A stretch of DNA of 35,691 nt from Gammaproteobacteria bacterium (GTDB lineage Bacteria > Pseudomonadota > Gammaproteobacteria > UBA9214): the NCBI GenBank assembly GCA_020344335.1, contig CP070821.1, positions 2,006,921 through 2,042,611 of the forward strand, in the 5' to 3' direction. The notes beneath the pieces were generated by a model, which was not told where the DNA came from, did not search any database, and saw nothing but the letters and a program-made list of their open reading frames with translations. The first letter of the stretch is position 1. Each line of letters starts with the position of its first letter. The position numbers were made by a program, and so were the translations under genes. Of the stretch, positions 1-7,550 are shown piece after piece.

Positions 1-1
1 C

Positions 2-76
2 TTTTGGCTCTGGAGCGGTCTGCAAAGTCTGACGGTAGCATTAGTGACAGTGGGGTTGATCTATCTCATTAGTTGA
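2..76 (+). CDS. C-terminal end of an unidentified membrane protein (partial)
   Basis: An open frame enters from the left edge and stops with TGA at 74-76. The 24 visible residues are mostly hydrophobic (FWLWSGLQ, then TVALVTVGLIYLIS), as expected for a last transmembrane helix ending close to the C-terminus. There is too little to name a family. A second open frame from base 1 stops at 75 but is polar and unremarkable. Confidence is low because only 75 bases are visible. Confidence 0.3.
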   Translation, partial: FWLWSGLQSLTVALVTVGLIYLIS

Positions 77-97
77 AAGGTCGTATATGGGTCGGTG

Positions 98-380
98 TGA
101 AGTTACCCCTGTTTAACGGACACCCGGAAAGGGGTTACGATGCCCCAGGAGGAGTGTTCGATGACAAGACGAGCGTACCGAAGATTTTCCAAGGAATTCA
201 AGCTGGAAGCGATCCGTCTAGCCGATGAATCCGGCAAGCCGAAAGCACAGGTGGCCCGCGAGCTTGGCATCCGGGCCAACCAGATCGGCAAATGGAGAAA
301 GGAGCTGGAAGACAAGCAGGAAGTGGCGTTTTCGGGCCAGCCTGCTCCTGCAAACAACATCCGGAAGAAATACGAGGCAC
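98..380 (+). mobile_element. Left-end remnant of an IS3-type insertion sequence
   Basis: The sequence from about base 98 (TGAAGTTACCCC, then TTTAACGGACACC) resembles the left terminus of IS3-type elements and lies just upstream of an orfA-like frame. The element breaks off near base 380, where a small GCGAGC-TT-GCTCGC hairpin and the end of orn follow. No orfB or right end is seen, so this is a decayed remnant. The exact left boundary is an estimate. Confidence 0.5.
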
Positions 381-439
381 CTGTAAGAGCGAGCTTGCTC
401 GCAAACCGTTCTTATATCTTGAACAGGTGCTCGCGGTAA
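161..439 (+). pseudogene. Truncated IS3-family transposase OrfA
   Basis: The start at 161 has a good ribosome binding site (AGGAGG at about 147-152). The N-terminal part (MTRRAYRRFSKEFK, then a helix-turn-helix around VARELGIRANQIGKWRKEL) is typical of the short DNA-binding OrfA of IS3-family elements. After about residue 65 the frame lacks the expected leucine-zipper and frameshift region and reads through unrelated DNA into the 3' end of the opposing orn gene before stopping at 439. No orfB catalytic (DDE) frame follows, so it cannot encode a working transposase. Confidence 0.6.
389..402. repeat. Small REP-like hairpin downstream of orn
   Basis: Perfect inverted repeat GCGAGC-TT-GCTCGC at the junction between the IS remnant and the 3' end of orn. 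The AGAGCGAGCTTGCTCGC core resembles the short palindromic repeats scattered through many gammaproteobacterial genomes. It lies 10 bases beyond the orn stop codon and could cap the orn transcript, although no T-run follows. Confidence 0.4.
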
Positions 440-957
440 TACTGAAGTTCGCGGATCGAGTCCTTGACGTCATCCATGGCCAGGTGGGTACTGCCCTTCT
501 TGAAATCCTTCACTATGTCCGGCGCCCAGCGGGCCGCCAGTTCCTTCAGGGTGCTGACATCCAGGTTCCGGTAATGAAAGAACCGCTCGAGGTCCGGCAT
601 ACAGCGCGCGAGGAAGCGCCGGTCCTGGCAGATACTGTTGCCGCACATTGGTGAAACGCCTTCGGCGATGTATTGCGAAAGGAAGGCAATGGTCTGGCGT
701 TCGGCTTCCGCTTCGTCAATCGTACTTTTGCGCACCCGCTCGATCAGGCCGGACTTGCCATGCTGGCTGGTGTTCCACTCATCCATGGCATTCAGGACCT
801 CGTCCGGCTGGTGAATGGCGAACACCGGTCCCTCTGCGAGTATTTCCAGCTTGCTGTTGGTGACAATAGTCGCTATTTCGATAATCAGGTCGCTGGTGGT
901 ATCCAGCCCGGTCATCTCCAGGTCGATCCAGATCAGGTTCGTGGCATCTTGCGTCAT
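412..957 (-). CDS. orn: Oligoribonuclease
   Basis: 3'-to-5' exoribonuclease that degrades RNA dinucleotides left by other exonucleases; a cytoplasmic DEDDh-family enzyme. The DEDD motifs are visible: IDLEMTGLD near the N-terminus, [10 protein letters not shown] in the middle and [11 protein letters not shown] near the C-terminus. The chosen ATG at 957 ([14 protein letters not shown]) gives 181 residues, the same length as E. coli Orn. In-frame ATG at 969 and TTG at 978 are possible, but the GAAAGGG that would serve as ribosome binding site abuts or overlaps them. The gene is transcribed divergently from the M48 protease gene. Identification is very secure. Confidence 0.95.
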   Translation of the reverse strand: MTQDATNLIWIDLEMTGLDTTSDLIIEIATIVTNSKLEILAEGPVFAIHQPDEVLNAMDEWNTSQHGKSGLIERVRKSTIDEAEAERQTIAFLSQYIAEGVSPMCGNSICQDRRFLARCMPDLERFFHYRNLDVSTLKELAARWAPDIVKDFKKGSTHLAMDDVKDSIRELQYYREHLFKI

Positions 958-1048
958 GGAGCCGTTCATCCCTTTCAATATTATGGTTGTGCGGCATTGT
1001 ACCAGAGGCTAATCTCACAGCATCAACCAATTGGAGAAGCAATCTTAC

Positions 1049-2317
1049 ATGGAAACCTTTACGATCCTGTTTGTCGTAGCACTCGCTGCATCGCTCCTGG
1101 TTCAGCTCTGGCTCGCCCGACGCCAGCAGGTCTATGTCGGTACTCACCGCAAGCAGGTACCGGATGCCTTCAGCGAACGCGTAGATCTGGAAGAACACCG
1201 CAAGGCCGCCGATTACACCGTCGCCAAGACCCGCTTTGGGATGCTTCAGCTCATCTACGCCAGCGCCCTGCTGCTGGCATGGACCCTGGGCGGCGGCCTG
1301 GAGTTACTGGACCAGTTATGGCGCAGTTTCGGCCTTGGACCGCTCTCCAGCGGTGTCGGTCTCATGCTGAGCGCCATGATCATCATGGGGCTGCTGGAAC
1401 TGCCCTTCGACGTATATCACACCTTTGTGATCGAGGAACGCTTCGGCTTCAACCGGATGACACCGGCGATATTTGTTACCGATCTTCTCAAACAGACCTT
1501 ACTCATGGTGGTGATTGGCGCACCGATGCTGGCCATTGCCCTGTGGATCATGGAGGTATCCGGGGGTCTCTGGTGGCTGTATGTCTGGCTGGTATGGATG
1601 GGTTTCACAATCGTCATGTTCTGGGCTTATCCCGCCGTGATTGCACCGCTGTTCAACAAGTTTTCACCTCTCGAGAATGAAACACTAAAAAAACGCATCC
1701 AGGCCCTGCTCGATAAATGCGGTTTCCGCAGCAAGGGAATCTTCGTCATGGACGGCTCGAAGCGCTCCGGGCATGGCAACGCCTATTTCACGGGCTTCGG
1801 GCGCAACAAGCGCATCGTGTTCTTCGATACACTCGTGGACAGTCTTGAGCCCGAGGAGATCGAGGCGGTCCTTGCGCATGAACTGGGGCATTTCAAGCTG
1901 AAGCATGTCCAGAAGCGCCTGCTTTCCACTGCCGCACTCAGCCTTGCAGGCCTGGCGCTGCTTGGCTGGCTGGCAAAACAGGACTGGTTCTACAATGGAC
2001 TGGGCGTTTCCATGCAGTCCAACTACATGGCCCTGATGCTGTTCATGATGATTGCCCCGGTATTCACCTTTTTCCTCCACCCGCTGCTGGCGCGACTGTC
2101 ACGCAAGCATGAATTCGAGGCCGATGACTATGCCGTGACGCAGTCCAGTGGCGACGACCTGGTCACGGCACTGGTGAAGCTGTACCGGGAAAATGCTACG
2201 ACGCTGACACCGGACCCCCTGTATTCCGCCTTCCATGATTCTCACCCGCCGGCTCCGGTGCGAATCTCCCATATATCCGGTAGACGGCAGGAAGCATCCG
2301 CGGGAGCAACCTCATGA
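1049..2317 (+). CDS. M48 family integral-membrane metalloprotease (Ste24/CAAX protease 1-like)
   Basis: Membrane zinc endopeptidase of the Ste24 branch of family M48. The 422-residue product has an N-terminal membrane helix, a cluster of hydrophobic segments in the first half, the zinc motif HELGH at residues 277-281 and the third-ligand region EFEAD starting at residue 355. A further hydrophobic pair lies between the two motifs. This is the usual Ste24 layout. The ATG at 1049 has GGAGAA at 1033-1038; an in-frame TTG at 1031 would overlap that site. The stop overlaps the start of the cytochrome gene by 4 bases (ATGA), so the two are probably translationally coupled. Bacterial substrates are not established; a role in membrane protein quality control is likely. 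Confidence 0.9.
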   Translation: METFTILFVVALAASLLVQLWLARRQQVYVGTHRKQVPDAFSERVDLEEHRKAADYTVAKTRFGMLQLIYASALLLAWTLGGGLELLDQLWRSFGLGPLSSGVGLMLSAMIIMGLLELPFDVYHTFVIEERFGFNRMTPAIFVTDLLKQTLLMVVIGAPMLAIALWIMEVSGGLWWLYVWLVWMGFTIVMFWAYPAVIAPLFNKFSPLENETLKKRIQALLDKCGFRSKGIFVMDGSKRSGHGNAYFTGFGRNKRIVFFDTLVDSLEPEEIEAVLAHELGHFKLKHVQKRLLSTAALSLAGLALLGWLAKQDWFYNGLGVSMQSNYMALMLFMMIAPVFTFFLHPLLARLSRKHEFEADDYAVTQSSGDDLVTALVKLYRENATTLTPDPLYSAFHDSHPPAPVRISHISGRRQEASAGATS

Positions 2318-2595
2318 AAAGAGCTGTTGCGGGGCTGACCGTCCTGTTCGTGGTGACCTTGTCACAGGCAACATCGGCTGCAGATGCAGTGCACGGCGAG
2401 AACCTTGTCATGGAGCATTGCACCGGCTGCCACGATGACAGTGTGTACACGCGCAAGGAGCGCCGGGTCACGACCCTGGGTGGCCTGCAGAAGCAGGTCA
2501 GGCGCTGTGAACTTCAGCTCGGCCTCAAGTGGTTCGATGATGACATCAACGGCGTTGTCACATACCTGAATAATCAGTATTACAAGTTTGAGTGA
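2314..2595 (+). CDS. Small periplasmic monohaem c-type cytochrome
   Basis: 93-residue precursor with a clear signal peptide (positive MKR, hydrophobic stretch to about residue 17, likely cleavage after SATSA-type residues near 22) and one haem motif CTGCH at residues 36-40. There is no methionine after the haem motif, so the usual Met axial ligand is missing; a conserved-looking Cys-Glu-Leu segment and a WFDDDI...YLNNQYYKF C-terminus follow instead. It starts inside the protease stop codon (ATGA overlap) and sits upstream of phhB and rsgA. The redox partner is unknown. It could be an electron-transfer or sensor cytochrome with a non-Met or open sixth position. Confidence 0.8.
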   Translation: MKRAVAGLTVLFVVTLSQATSAADAVHGENLVMEHCTGCHDDSVYTRKERRVTTLGGLQKQVRRCELQLGLKWFDDDINGVVTYLNNQYYKFE

Positions 2596-2601
2596 CAAAA
2601 A

Positions 2602-2952
2602 ATGACAGTATGTGACCTCACGGAAAGGCACTGCAAACCCTGTGAAGGGGGCGTGGAACCGCTCAATGCGGAACAGGCCGGTGAACTGCTCACCAGCCTG
2701 CACCCCGACTGGTCACTCGCGGAAGACGGCAGGGAAATCAACCGCAACTACCGCTTCAAGAATTATTACCAGACCATGGCATTCGTCAATGCACTGGCAT
2801 GGATTGCCCATGGTGAAGACCATCACCCGGACATCGAGGTCGGTTACAACCGCTGTGATGTGAGGTACAGCACCCATGCAATCGGCGGCCTCTCTGAAAA
2901 TGATTTTATCTGTGCTGCCAAGATCGACACCCTGTTACCGGCAACAGAATAA
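2602..2952 (+). CDS. phhB: Pterin-4a-carbinolamine dehydratase
   Basis: 116-residue protein of the PCD/DCoH family, which dehydrates 4a-hydroxytetrahydropterins to quinonoid dihydropterin. The family signature is intact: GEDHHPDIEVGYNRCDVRYSTH, with the paired histidines in EDHHP and a further His in STHAIGGLSENDF. It starts 6 bases after the cytochrome stop and is followed 13 bases later by rsgA, so the four plus-strand genes form one compact unit. No phenylalanine hydroxylase gene is nearby, so general pterin recycling or a pterin-salvage role is as plausible as aromatic hydroxylation. Confidence 0.9.
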   Translation: MTVCDLTERHCKPCEGGVEPLNAEQAGELLTSLHPDWSLAEDGREINRNYRFKNYYQTMAFVNALAWIAHGEDHHPDIEVGYNRCDVRYSTHAIGGLSENDFICAAKIDTLLPATE

Positions 2953-2965
2953 CCGTCGTTTCTGA

Positions 2966-3919
2966 ATGTCAGCCAAAAAGATATCCTCCAGATCACCTGC
3001 CAGAAACAACACCAGCAATACTGTTACAGACAACACCCGGGAGGGACTCGTCATCGTCAACTACGGGAAGTCCCTGCTGATCGAGGACGGCCACGGCGAG
3101 TTGGTCCGCTGCGTGCCGCGCCGCAGTCTCGGTCCCATCGTCTGCGGTGACCGCATCGGCTGGGAACCGGCCGGGGACCGCAGCGGCGTAATTACCGGTA
3201 TTGAACCACGCCACACTCTCCTGACCCGTGCCGATGGTGAAAACCGTGCACGGCCGCTCGCAGCCAATCTTGACCAGATCGTGATTGTCGCTGCCACTGA
3301 ACCGGAACTGGATGAATACCTGGTGGATAAATACACCGTCGCCGCCGAGCTGGTCGGGGTACAGCCGCTGCTGGTAATCAACAAGACCGACCTGCTCGAC
3401 AGCAACACGCGTGCCTCGTTCGAACAGCGGGTCGCCGACTATACAGGGATTGGATACCGGGTCCTGTTTACCAGTACACTGGCAAATACCGGTGTGCCGG
3501 CACTGGAACAGGCATTGACCGGCAGGACCAGTATCCTGGTGGGCCAGTCGGGTGTTGGCAAGTCGTCATTGATCAAGCGCCTGCTGCCGGAACTCGATAT
3601 TGCCATCGGCAAGCTGTCGGAAGCCTCCGGGCTGGGCCGCCACACCACGACCGCAACTACCCTGTACCACCTCCCTGAAGGCGGCAAACTGATCGATTCA
3701 CCGGGGGTTCGCGATTTCCGGCTCGGACCTGTGGATCGCGTCCAGCTGGAGCAGGGTTTTCGGGAGTTCCGCAACAGTCTGGGCCAGTGTAAATTTCATA
3801 ACTGCCGGCACATGAGCGAGCCCGGCTGCGCGGTAGCCAGTGCCGCACAGGAGAACCGCATCAGTCCGCGGCGGCTGGAAAGTTACCGGCAACTGGTTAT
3901 TGCCAGCCAGGGCACCTAG
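2966..3919 (+). CDS. rsgA: Small ribosomal subunit biogenesis GTPase RsgA
   Basis: Circularly permuted GTPase that checks late 30S maturation. The 317-residue product has an N-terminal OB-fold, then the G4 motif NKTDL before the P-loop GQSGVGKSS (from residue 193) and the G3 motif DSPGV, which is the permuted order diagnostic of the family. The C-terminus has the zinc knuckle CKFHNCRHMSEPGC. Clustering with orn and a Ste24-like gene is common in Gammaproteobacteria. It is the last gene of this plus-strand unit and ends convergent with the hinT-like gene, 18 bases away. Confidence 0.95.
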   Translation: MSAKKISSRSPARNNTSNTVTDNTREGLVIVNYGKSLLIEDGHGELVRCVPRRSLGPIVCGDRIGWEPAGDRSGVITGIEPRHTLLTRADGENRARPLAANLDQIVIVAATEPELDEYLVDKYTVAAELVGVQPLLVINKTDLLDSNTRASFEQRVADYTGIGYRVLFTSTLANTGVPALEQALTGRTSILVGQSGVGKSSLIKRLLPELDIAIGKLSEASGLGRHTTTATTLYHLPEGGKLIDSPGVRDFRLGPVDRVQLEQGFREFRNSLGQCKFHNCRHMSEPGCAVASAAQENRISPRRLESYRQLVIASQGT

Positions 3920-3937
3920 GGTATTGCAGTTGTATCA

Positions 3938-4282
3938 CTAGCCTGGTGGCCAGTTCATCGGGCGCCCACCGAGTACGTGCAGGTGGATGTGATACACAGA
4001 CTGCCCGGCCTCGGGATTGCAGTTCATGATCATGCGATAACCCCGCTCGGCAATCCCTTCATCGATCGCAACCTGCCGCGCTGCCAGGCAGCATTTTCCG
4101 ACGAGGTGGGCGCTATCTGCATCCAGGTCGTTGGTGGTCGCGATATGGGTTTTCGGAATTACCAGGACATGTGTCGGTGCCTGTGGATTGACATCCCGGA
4201 ACGCCAGCACGTCCTCGTCCTCGTAAACTATATCCGGCTGGATTTTCCCGGACACCATCTTGCAAAACAGGCAATCAGCCAT
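3938..4282 (-). CDS. HIT-family nucleotide phosphoramidase (HinT-like)
   Basis: 114-residue protein of the histidine-triad superfamily, which hydrolyses adenosine phosphoramidates and acyl-adenylates. It starts MADCLFCKMVSGKI, the typical HinT N-terminus, with CxxC-like CLFC and the catalytic triad HIHLHVLGG near the C-terminus. The EDEDVLAFRDVNPQAPTHVLVIPK segment is also characteristic. The gene stands alone, convergent with rsgA, with a MITE-like repeat just upstream of its start. Confidence 0.92.
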   Translation of the reverse strand: MADCLFCKMVSGKIQPDIVYEDEDVLAFRDVNPQAPTHVLVIPKTHIATTNDLDADSAHLVGKCCLAARQVAIDEGIAERGYRMIMNCNPEAGQSVYHIHLHVLGGRPMNWPPG

Positions 4283-4301
4283 AAGAACCCCCGGTTATGA
4301 G

Positions 4302-4438
4302 TTAGGGAATCTCTGATTAAGTCGTCATTCCGGGCGGAGCGTAGCGAAGACCCGGAATCCAGCCTTTCGTAATCAATGTTTTACTGGATTCCCGCTTCCG
4401 CGGGAATGACAAATGATAAATAAATCAGAGCTTCCTTA
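4302..4438. repeat. MITE-like nested inverted-repeat element
   Basis: An approximately 137-bp element with imperfect 17-bp terminal inverted repeats (14 of 17 matching; GGAATCTCTGATT on the left, AATCAGAGCTTCC on the right). Inside are two further arm pairs: GTCATTCC (4324-4331) with GGAATGAC (4403-4410), and GGAATCCAG (4354-4362) with CTGGATTCC (4384-4392). The whole can fold into one long hairpin. It encodes nothing and lies between the hinT-like gene and recR. The layout fits a non-autonomous miniature element or REP/BIME unit. Confidence 0.7.
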
Positions 4439-4478
4439 GTACTGTGCATGCACTATGAAAACTGACAGAAGTTGTTGC

Positions 4479-5075
4479 CTAGACATCCTGTCTGCCGGCG
4501 AACGCATGCGACAGGGTATTACTGTCGATATATTCAAGCTCTCCCCCCATGGGAACACCGTGGGCAATCCGTGTTGCACGGATACCATGTCCGTGTGCCA
4601 TTTCACTGATGAAATGTGCCGTTGCCTCGCCTTCAACGGTAGGATTGGTTGCCAGGATCAGCTCACCGACCTCACCATTTTGCAAACGACGCTCCAGCAT
4701 ATCCAGACCCAGTGCTTCGGGCCCGATGCCATCCAGCGGCGAGAGATGTCCCATCAACACAAAATACAGGCCCTGATACGCAATCGATTGCTCCAGCGCC
4801 TGTACATCCGCCGGCGTCTCGACAACACATAGCAGACTGCGGTCCCGGCGCTCGCTGGCACACAGCTCGCAAAGCCGTTCCTCGCTCAAGGTCCGGCAAG
4901 ACTCGCAGTTTCCTACCTCTTGCATGGCCTTCCCCAGCGCTTCAGCAAGTGCACGCCCGCCATCGCGGTCATGTTCCAGCAGATGGTAGGCCATGCGCTG
5001 CGCGGATTTGGGACCCACGCCCGGGAGACAACGCAGCGACTCGATCAATTGCCCGATCAGGCGGGAAGTGCTCAT
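4479..5075 (-). CDS. recR: Recombination mediator protein RecR
   Basis: Part of the RecFOR pathway that loads RecA at single-strand gaps. The 198-residue protein has the N-terminal helix-hairpin-helix ([19 protein letters not shown]), a four-cysteine zinc finger (CESC ... CELC, around residues 57-71) and a C-terminal Toprim domain ([12 protein letters not shown], then [18 protein letters not shown]). Length is as expected (E. coli 201). The ATG at 5075 lies 6 bases after the ybaB stop, so recR is the distal gene of dnaX-ybaB-recR. Confidence 0.96.
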   Translation of the reverse strand: MSTSRLIGQLIESLRCLPGVGPKSAQRMAYHLLEHDRDGGRALAEALGKAMQEVGNCESCRTLSEERLCELCASERRDRSLLCVVETPADVQALEQSIAYQGLYFVLMGHLSPLDGIGPEALGLDMLERRLQNGEVGELILATNPTVEGEATAHFISEMAHGHGIRATRIAHGVPMGGELEYIDSNTLSHAFAGRQDV

Positions 5076-5081
5076 GCAGGA

Positions 5082-5405
5082 TCAGAATGGCAGCTTCATG
5101 CCCGGTGGCAGGTTGAGTCCACCGGTCAGGCTGGATAAACGCTCCTGTGTCGTCGACTCGACCTTGTGCACGGCATCATTGATGGCCGCAGCCACCAGGT
5201 CTTCGAGCATGTCCTTGTCATCACCCAGCAGACTGTCATCGATGGAAATCCGGCGTACCTCGTGCTTGCCGGTCATCACGACACTCACCAGGCCACCGCC
5301 GGATGCGCCGGTTACTTCCATGCTCGCCAGTTCCTCCTGGGCCTTTTGCATATTGGCCTGCATTTCCTGGGCCTGCTTCATCAGATTGCCGAGTCCGCCT
5401 TTCAT
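5082..5405 (-). CDS. ybaB: YbaB/EbfC family nucleoid-associated protein
   Basis: 107-residue DNA-binding protein of the YbaB/EbfC family, forming tweezer-like dimers on DNA. It has the methionine/glutamine-rich N-terminal helix ([23 protein letters not shown]), the central strand region [13 protein letters not shown] and the C-terminal [14 protein letters not shown] segment. It sits between dnaX and recR as in most Gammaproteobacteria. The 227-bp gap to dnaX is unusually long and holds repeat sequences, so ybaB-recR may have its own promoter or depend on read-through. Confidence 0.95.
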   Translation of the reverse strand: MKGGLGNLMKQAQEMQANMQKAQEELASMEVTGASGGGLVSVVMTGKHEVRRISIDDSLLGDDKDMLEDLVAAAINDAVHKVESTTQERLSSLTGGLNLPPGMKLPF

Positions 5406-5453
5406 AACAATTACCTCAATAAGTTTTTATCCCACCCATTGCAAAGAATCATA

Positions 5454-5506
5454 CTGTAGGAGCGCCGTCCCCGGCGCGAATCGCGGCGAATACGCCGCTC
5501 CTACAG
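5454..5506. repeat. REP-type palindromic repeat
   Basis: 53-bp element with perfect 11-bp terminal inverted arms CTGTAGGAGCG (5454-5464) and CGCTCCTACAG (5496-5506), enclosing GC-rich sub-palindromes (CCCCGGCGCG, GCGGCGAATACGCCGC). This GTAGGAGCG-type palindrome is a known style of extragenic repeat in Gammaproteobacteria. It lies between dnaX and ybaB and could affect message stability between them. Confidence 0.65.
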
Positions 5507-5529
5507 GGCTGAACCAGAACCTCACCTGC

Positions 5530-5602
5530 GGTGAAATCCGGAATCCTGCAGCCAGATAATCAGCATATTAATGTTTTCCGCTTTCGATGGAATGACAACA
5601 AT
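5530..5602. repeat. Possible degenerate copy of the MITE-like element
   Basis: GAAATCCGGAATCCTGCAG followed by TTTTCCGCTTTCGATGGAATGACAA resembles a decayed version of the inner arms of the element at 4302-4438 (CCCGGAATCCAG; TTCCCGCTTCCGCGGGAATGACAAA). The terminal arms are not recognisable, so the call is tentative. It directly follows the REP element in the dnaX-ybaB gap. Confidence 0.3.
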
Positions 5603-5632
5603 AATAAACCAGAACTTGCCAAACCTGTTGTA

Positions 5633-7207
5633 TCAGTCCCGCGGCCGTATCGACTCATAACTGATCGTTGCACCAAACGTATCCTGCATTGCCTTGATGT
5701 TGGAATCCGCTTCGATGGCTTCGACCGCCTGCTGCCTGCGTTCATCCTCCTCACGTGCCTTCTGGCGTGCGGGGCTCTCACAGACGGACTGCACGTCCTT
5801 GAGTATCTTGAGCTTTATTGACCGGCCATAGTATTTGCGCAATGCCGCTTCGACCTGGTCTGTGCGTGACTTGTTCAGCAGGTGTGTATGCATCTTCTCC
5901 ATGGTCAGGACGACAGACGTTTCCGTTACCTCCTGCAGTGCACAGTTCAGGGCCATTTCACGGGCAAGACCGTTGATCCCCAGCTGCTCGATGATATGCT
6001 GCCATTCGCCGGCGGCCTTGCTGACCGGTGCAGGAGCTGTTTTCACTTTGTTATCTGCCTGCCCAACGGGTGGAGCCGATTGATTATTGATGCGAGTCTC
6101 TACTGCCGTGTCCTGCCCCTCGGTTCCGGGCCGGAATGCCAGCATGCGCAGCATCACCATCTCGAAGCCGCCGCGCGCATCCGGCGCCATGGACAAGTCA
6201 CGCCGCCCCAGCAGACCGATCTGGTAATACAGCTGGACGTCTTCAGGTGCCAGTTCCCCTGCCAGCCTGATCACGGCATCGCGATCGCCAAATGTGTCAT
6301 CTATGGCATCCGGCAATGCCTGTGCAATGGCGACACGCTGCAACACGGTAAGCATGTCGGCAAGCAATGCCGCATAGTCTGGCGCAAACTCGTCCACCTT
6401 CCCGACTTCGGTAAGCAACGCAGCGGCATCCGCTGCAGCCAGGTCCTGTAACAGTCGGTAGACGGTATCCCGGTCAATGGTGCCGAGCATGGTACGCACC
6501 TCGGTTTCCCGAAGCTCACCACCCCCGAAACCGATTGCCTGGTCCAGCAGGCTGAGTGCATCGCGCATACTGCCATCGGCTGCGATGGCAAGCTGCCGGA
6601 CCGCTCCTTCCTCGAAACCGATCTGCTCCTTGTCGAGAATCTCGGCAAGCTGCCTGCTGATCTGCGTCACAGACAGGTGCTTCAGGTTGAACTGCAGGCA
6701 ACGTGACAGGATGGTTACCGGCAGTTTCTGCGGGTCGGTAGTCGCCAGCAGAAATTTCACATGCGGTGGTGGTTCCTCGAGGGTTTTCAGCAGCGCATTG
6801 AAACTGTGACCCGAGAGCATGTGCACCTCGTCCACGAGGTAAACCTTGTAGCGTCCCCGGGTCGGGGCATACTGGACATTTTCCAGCAGTTCGCGGGTAT
6901 CCTCGACCTTGGTACGTGATGCTGCATCCACCTCGATAAGATCCACAAAGCGACCTTCATCGATTTCAATACAGCTGTCGCAGCTCCCGCAGGGGGTCGA
7001 GCTGACCCCGGCTTCACAGTTCAGCGATTTGGCTAGAATCCGGGCGATAGTGGTCTTGCCAACGCCCCGGGTACCGGTAAACAGGTAGGCATGATGCAGC
7101 CGGTCATTGTCGAGCGCATTGATCAGCGCGCGCTGGACATGTTCCTGTCCGACCAGCTCACTGAACAGGCGTGGACGCCATTTACGCGCGAGTACTTGAT
7201 AAGTCAT
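5633..7207 (-). CDS. dnaX: DNA polymerase III subunit gamma/tau
   Basis: Clamp-loader ATPase of the replicative polymerase. The 524-residue product has the P-loop GTRGVGKTT at residues 45-53, the zinc module cysteines at 64, 73, 76 and 79, the Walker B region LVDEVHML and the SRC sensor (LSRCLQF), all as in E. coli DnaX. It is shorter than E. coli tau (643), mainly in the linker and C-terminal polymerase-binding part. I saw no A-AAA-AAG slippery run, so an E. coli-type programmed frameshift to gamma is not evident. It is first in dnaX-ybaB-recR, with the 4.5S RNA gene upstream. Confidence 0.95.
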   Translation of the reverse strand: MTYQVLARKWRPRLFSELVGQEHVQRALINALDNDRLHHAYLFTGTRGVGKTTIARILAKSLNCEAGVSSTPCGSCDSCIEIDEGRFVDLIEVDAASRTKVEDTRELLENVQYAPTRGRYKVYLVDEVHMLSGHSFNALLKTLEEPPPHVKFLLATTDPQKLPVTILSRCLQFNLKHLSVTQISRQLAEILDKEQIGFEEGAVRQLAIAADGSMRDALSLLDQAIGFGGGELRETEVRTMLGTIDRDTVYRLLQDLAAADAAALLTEVGKVDEFAPDYAALLADMLTVLQRVAIAQALPDAIDDTFGDRDAVIRLAGELAPEDVQLYYQIGLLGRRDLSMAPDARGGFEMVMLRMLAFRPGTEGQDTAVETRINNQSAPPVGQADNKVKTAPAPVSKAAGEWQHIIEQLGINGLAREMALNCALQEVTETSVVLTMEKMHTHLLNKSRTDQVEAALRKYYGRSIKLKILKDVQSVCESPARQKAREEDERRQQAVEAIEADSNIKAMQDTFGATISYESIRPRD

Positions 7208-7295
7208 TATCTGTTTACTTTTTTGCTAGGCTCGTCGTGCACACCTTGCGGGTATTCCATGCTGTTGCATGGCGCGCAGGTACACCATGAACCGG

Positions 7296-7327
7296 AAAAA
7301 AAATCGCCGCTGGAAAATGGAGGCGAC
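7296..7327 (-). terminator. Rho-independent terminator of the 4.5S RNA gene
   Basis: On the minus strand, GTCGCC pairs with GGCGAT (G-U and Watson-Crick pairs) around a 13-14-base loop and is followed at once by a run of eight T residues. The hairpin uses the last bases of the 4.5S RNA, which fits termination at its 3' end before dnaX begins. Confidence 0.65.
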
Positions 7328-7447
7328 CTGTACCAGCCACACCCCGGCGCTCGAGTCCACTGCTGCCGCTGCTCCCTTCCGGGCCTGACGGGGTTCACAG
7401 CTTATCGTCGCGAGGGGACCGGCACAAGCCACCACAAACTTACCGCC
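7322..7447 (-). ncRNA. ffs: Signal recognition particle 4.5S RNA
   Basis: The minus strand carries the highly conserved SRP RNA apical domain CAGGCCCGGAAGGGAGCAGC, the Ffh-binding tetraloop and asymmetric loop region, followed by GCCGGGGTGTGGCTGG, which matches the 3' arm of bacterial 4.5S RNA. The ends can pair (GGCGGU with GUCGCC). The position just upstream of dnaX is a frequent one. The 5' and 3' ends are estimated from pairing, to within about 5 bases. Confidence 0.88.
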
Positions 7448-7477
7448 GCAGGCGGTACAACAAATCTGTAGTGGCAA

Positions 7478-7483
7478 ATTATA
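7478..7483 (-). promoter_or_regulatory. -10 box of the ffs promoter
   Basis: A perfect TATAAT lies on the minus strand about 31 bases upstream of the estimated mature 5' end of the 4.5S RNA. Transcription would begin near 7471, leaving a roughly 24-base leader, which resembles the RNase P-processed 5' leader of E. coli pre-4.5S RNA. No convincing -35 hexamer is visible at 16-18 bases. Confidence 0.55.
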
Positions 7484-7550
7484 CACGGATTTGATTCACG
7501 AACGGCCACGCAGTTTGACTTGCCCATGCCTGCCACTTCAAGATAAACGC

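Noticed and set aside
5633-7207. Programmed -1 frameshift producing gamma from dnaX
   Set aside because: No A-AAA-AAG type slippery run was seen in the frame.
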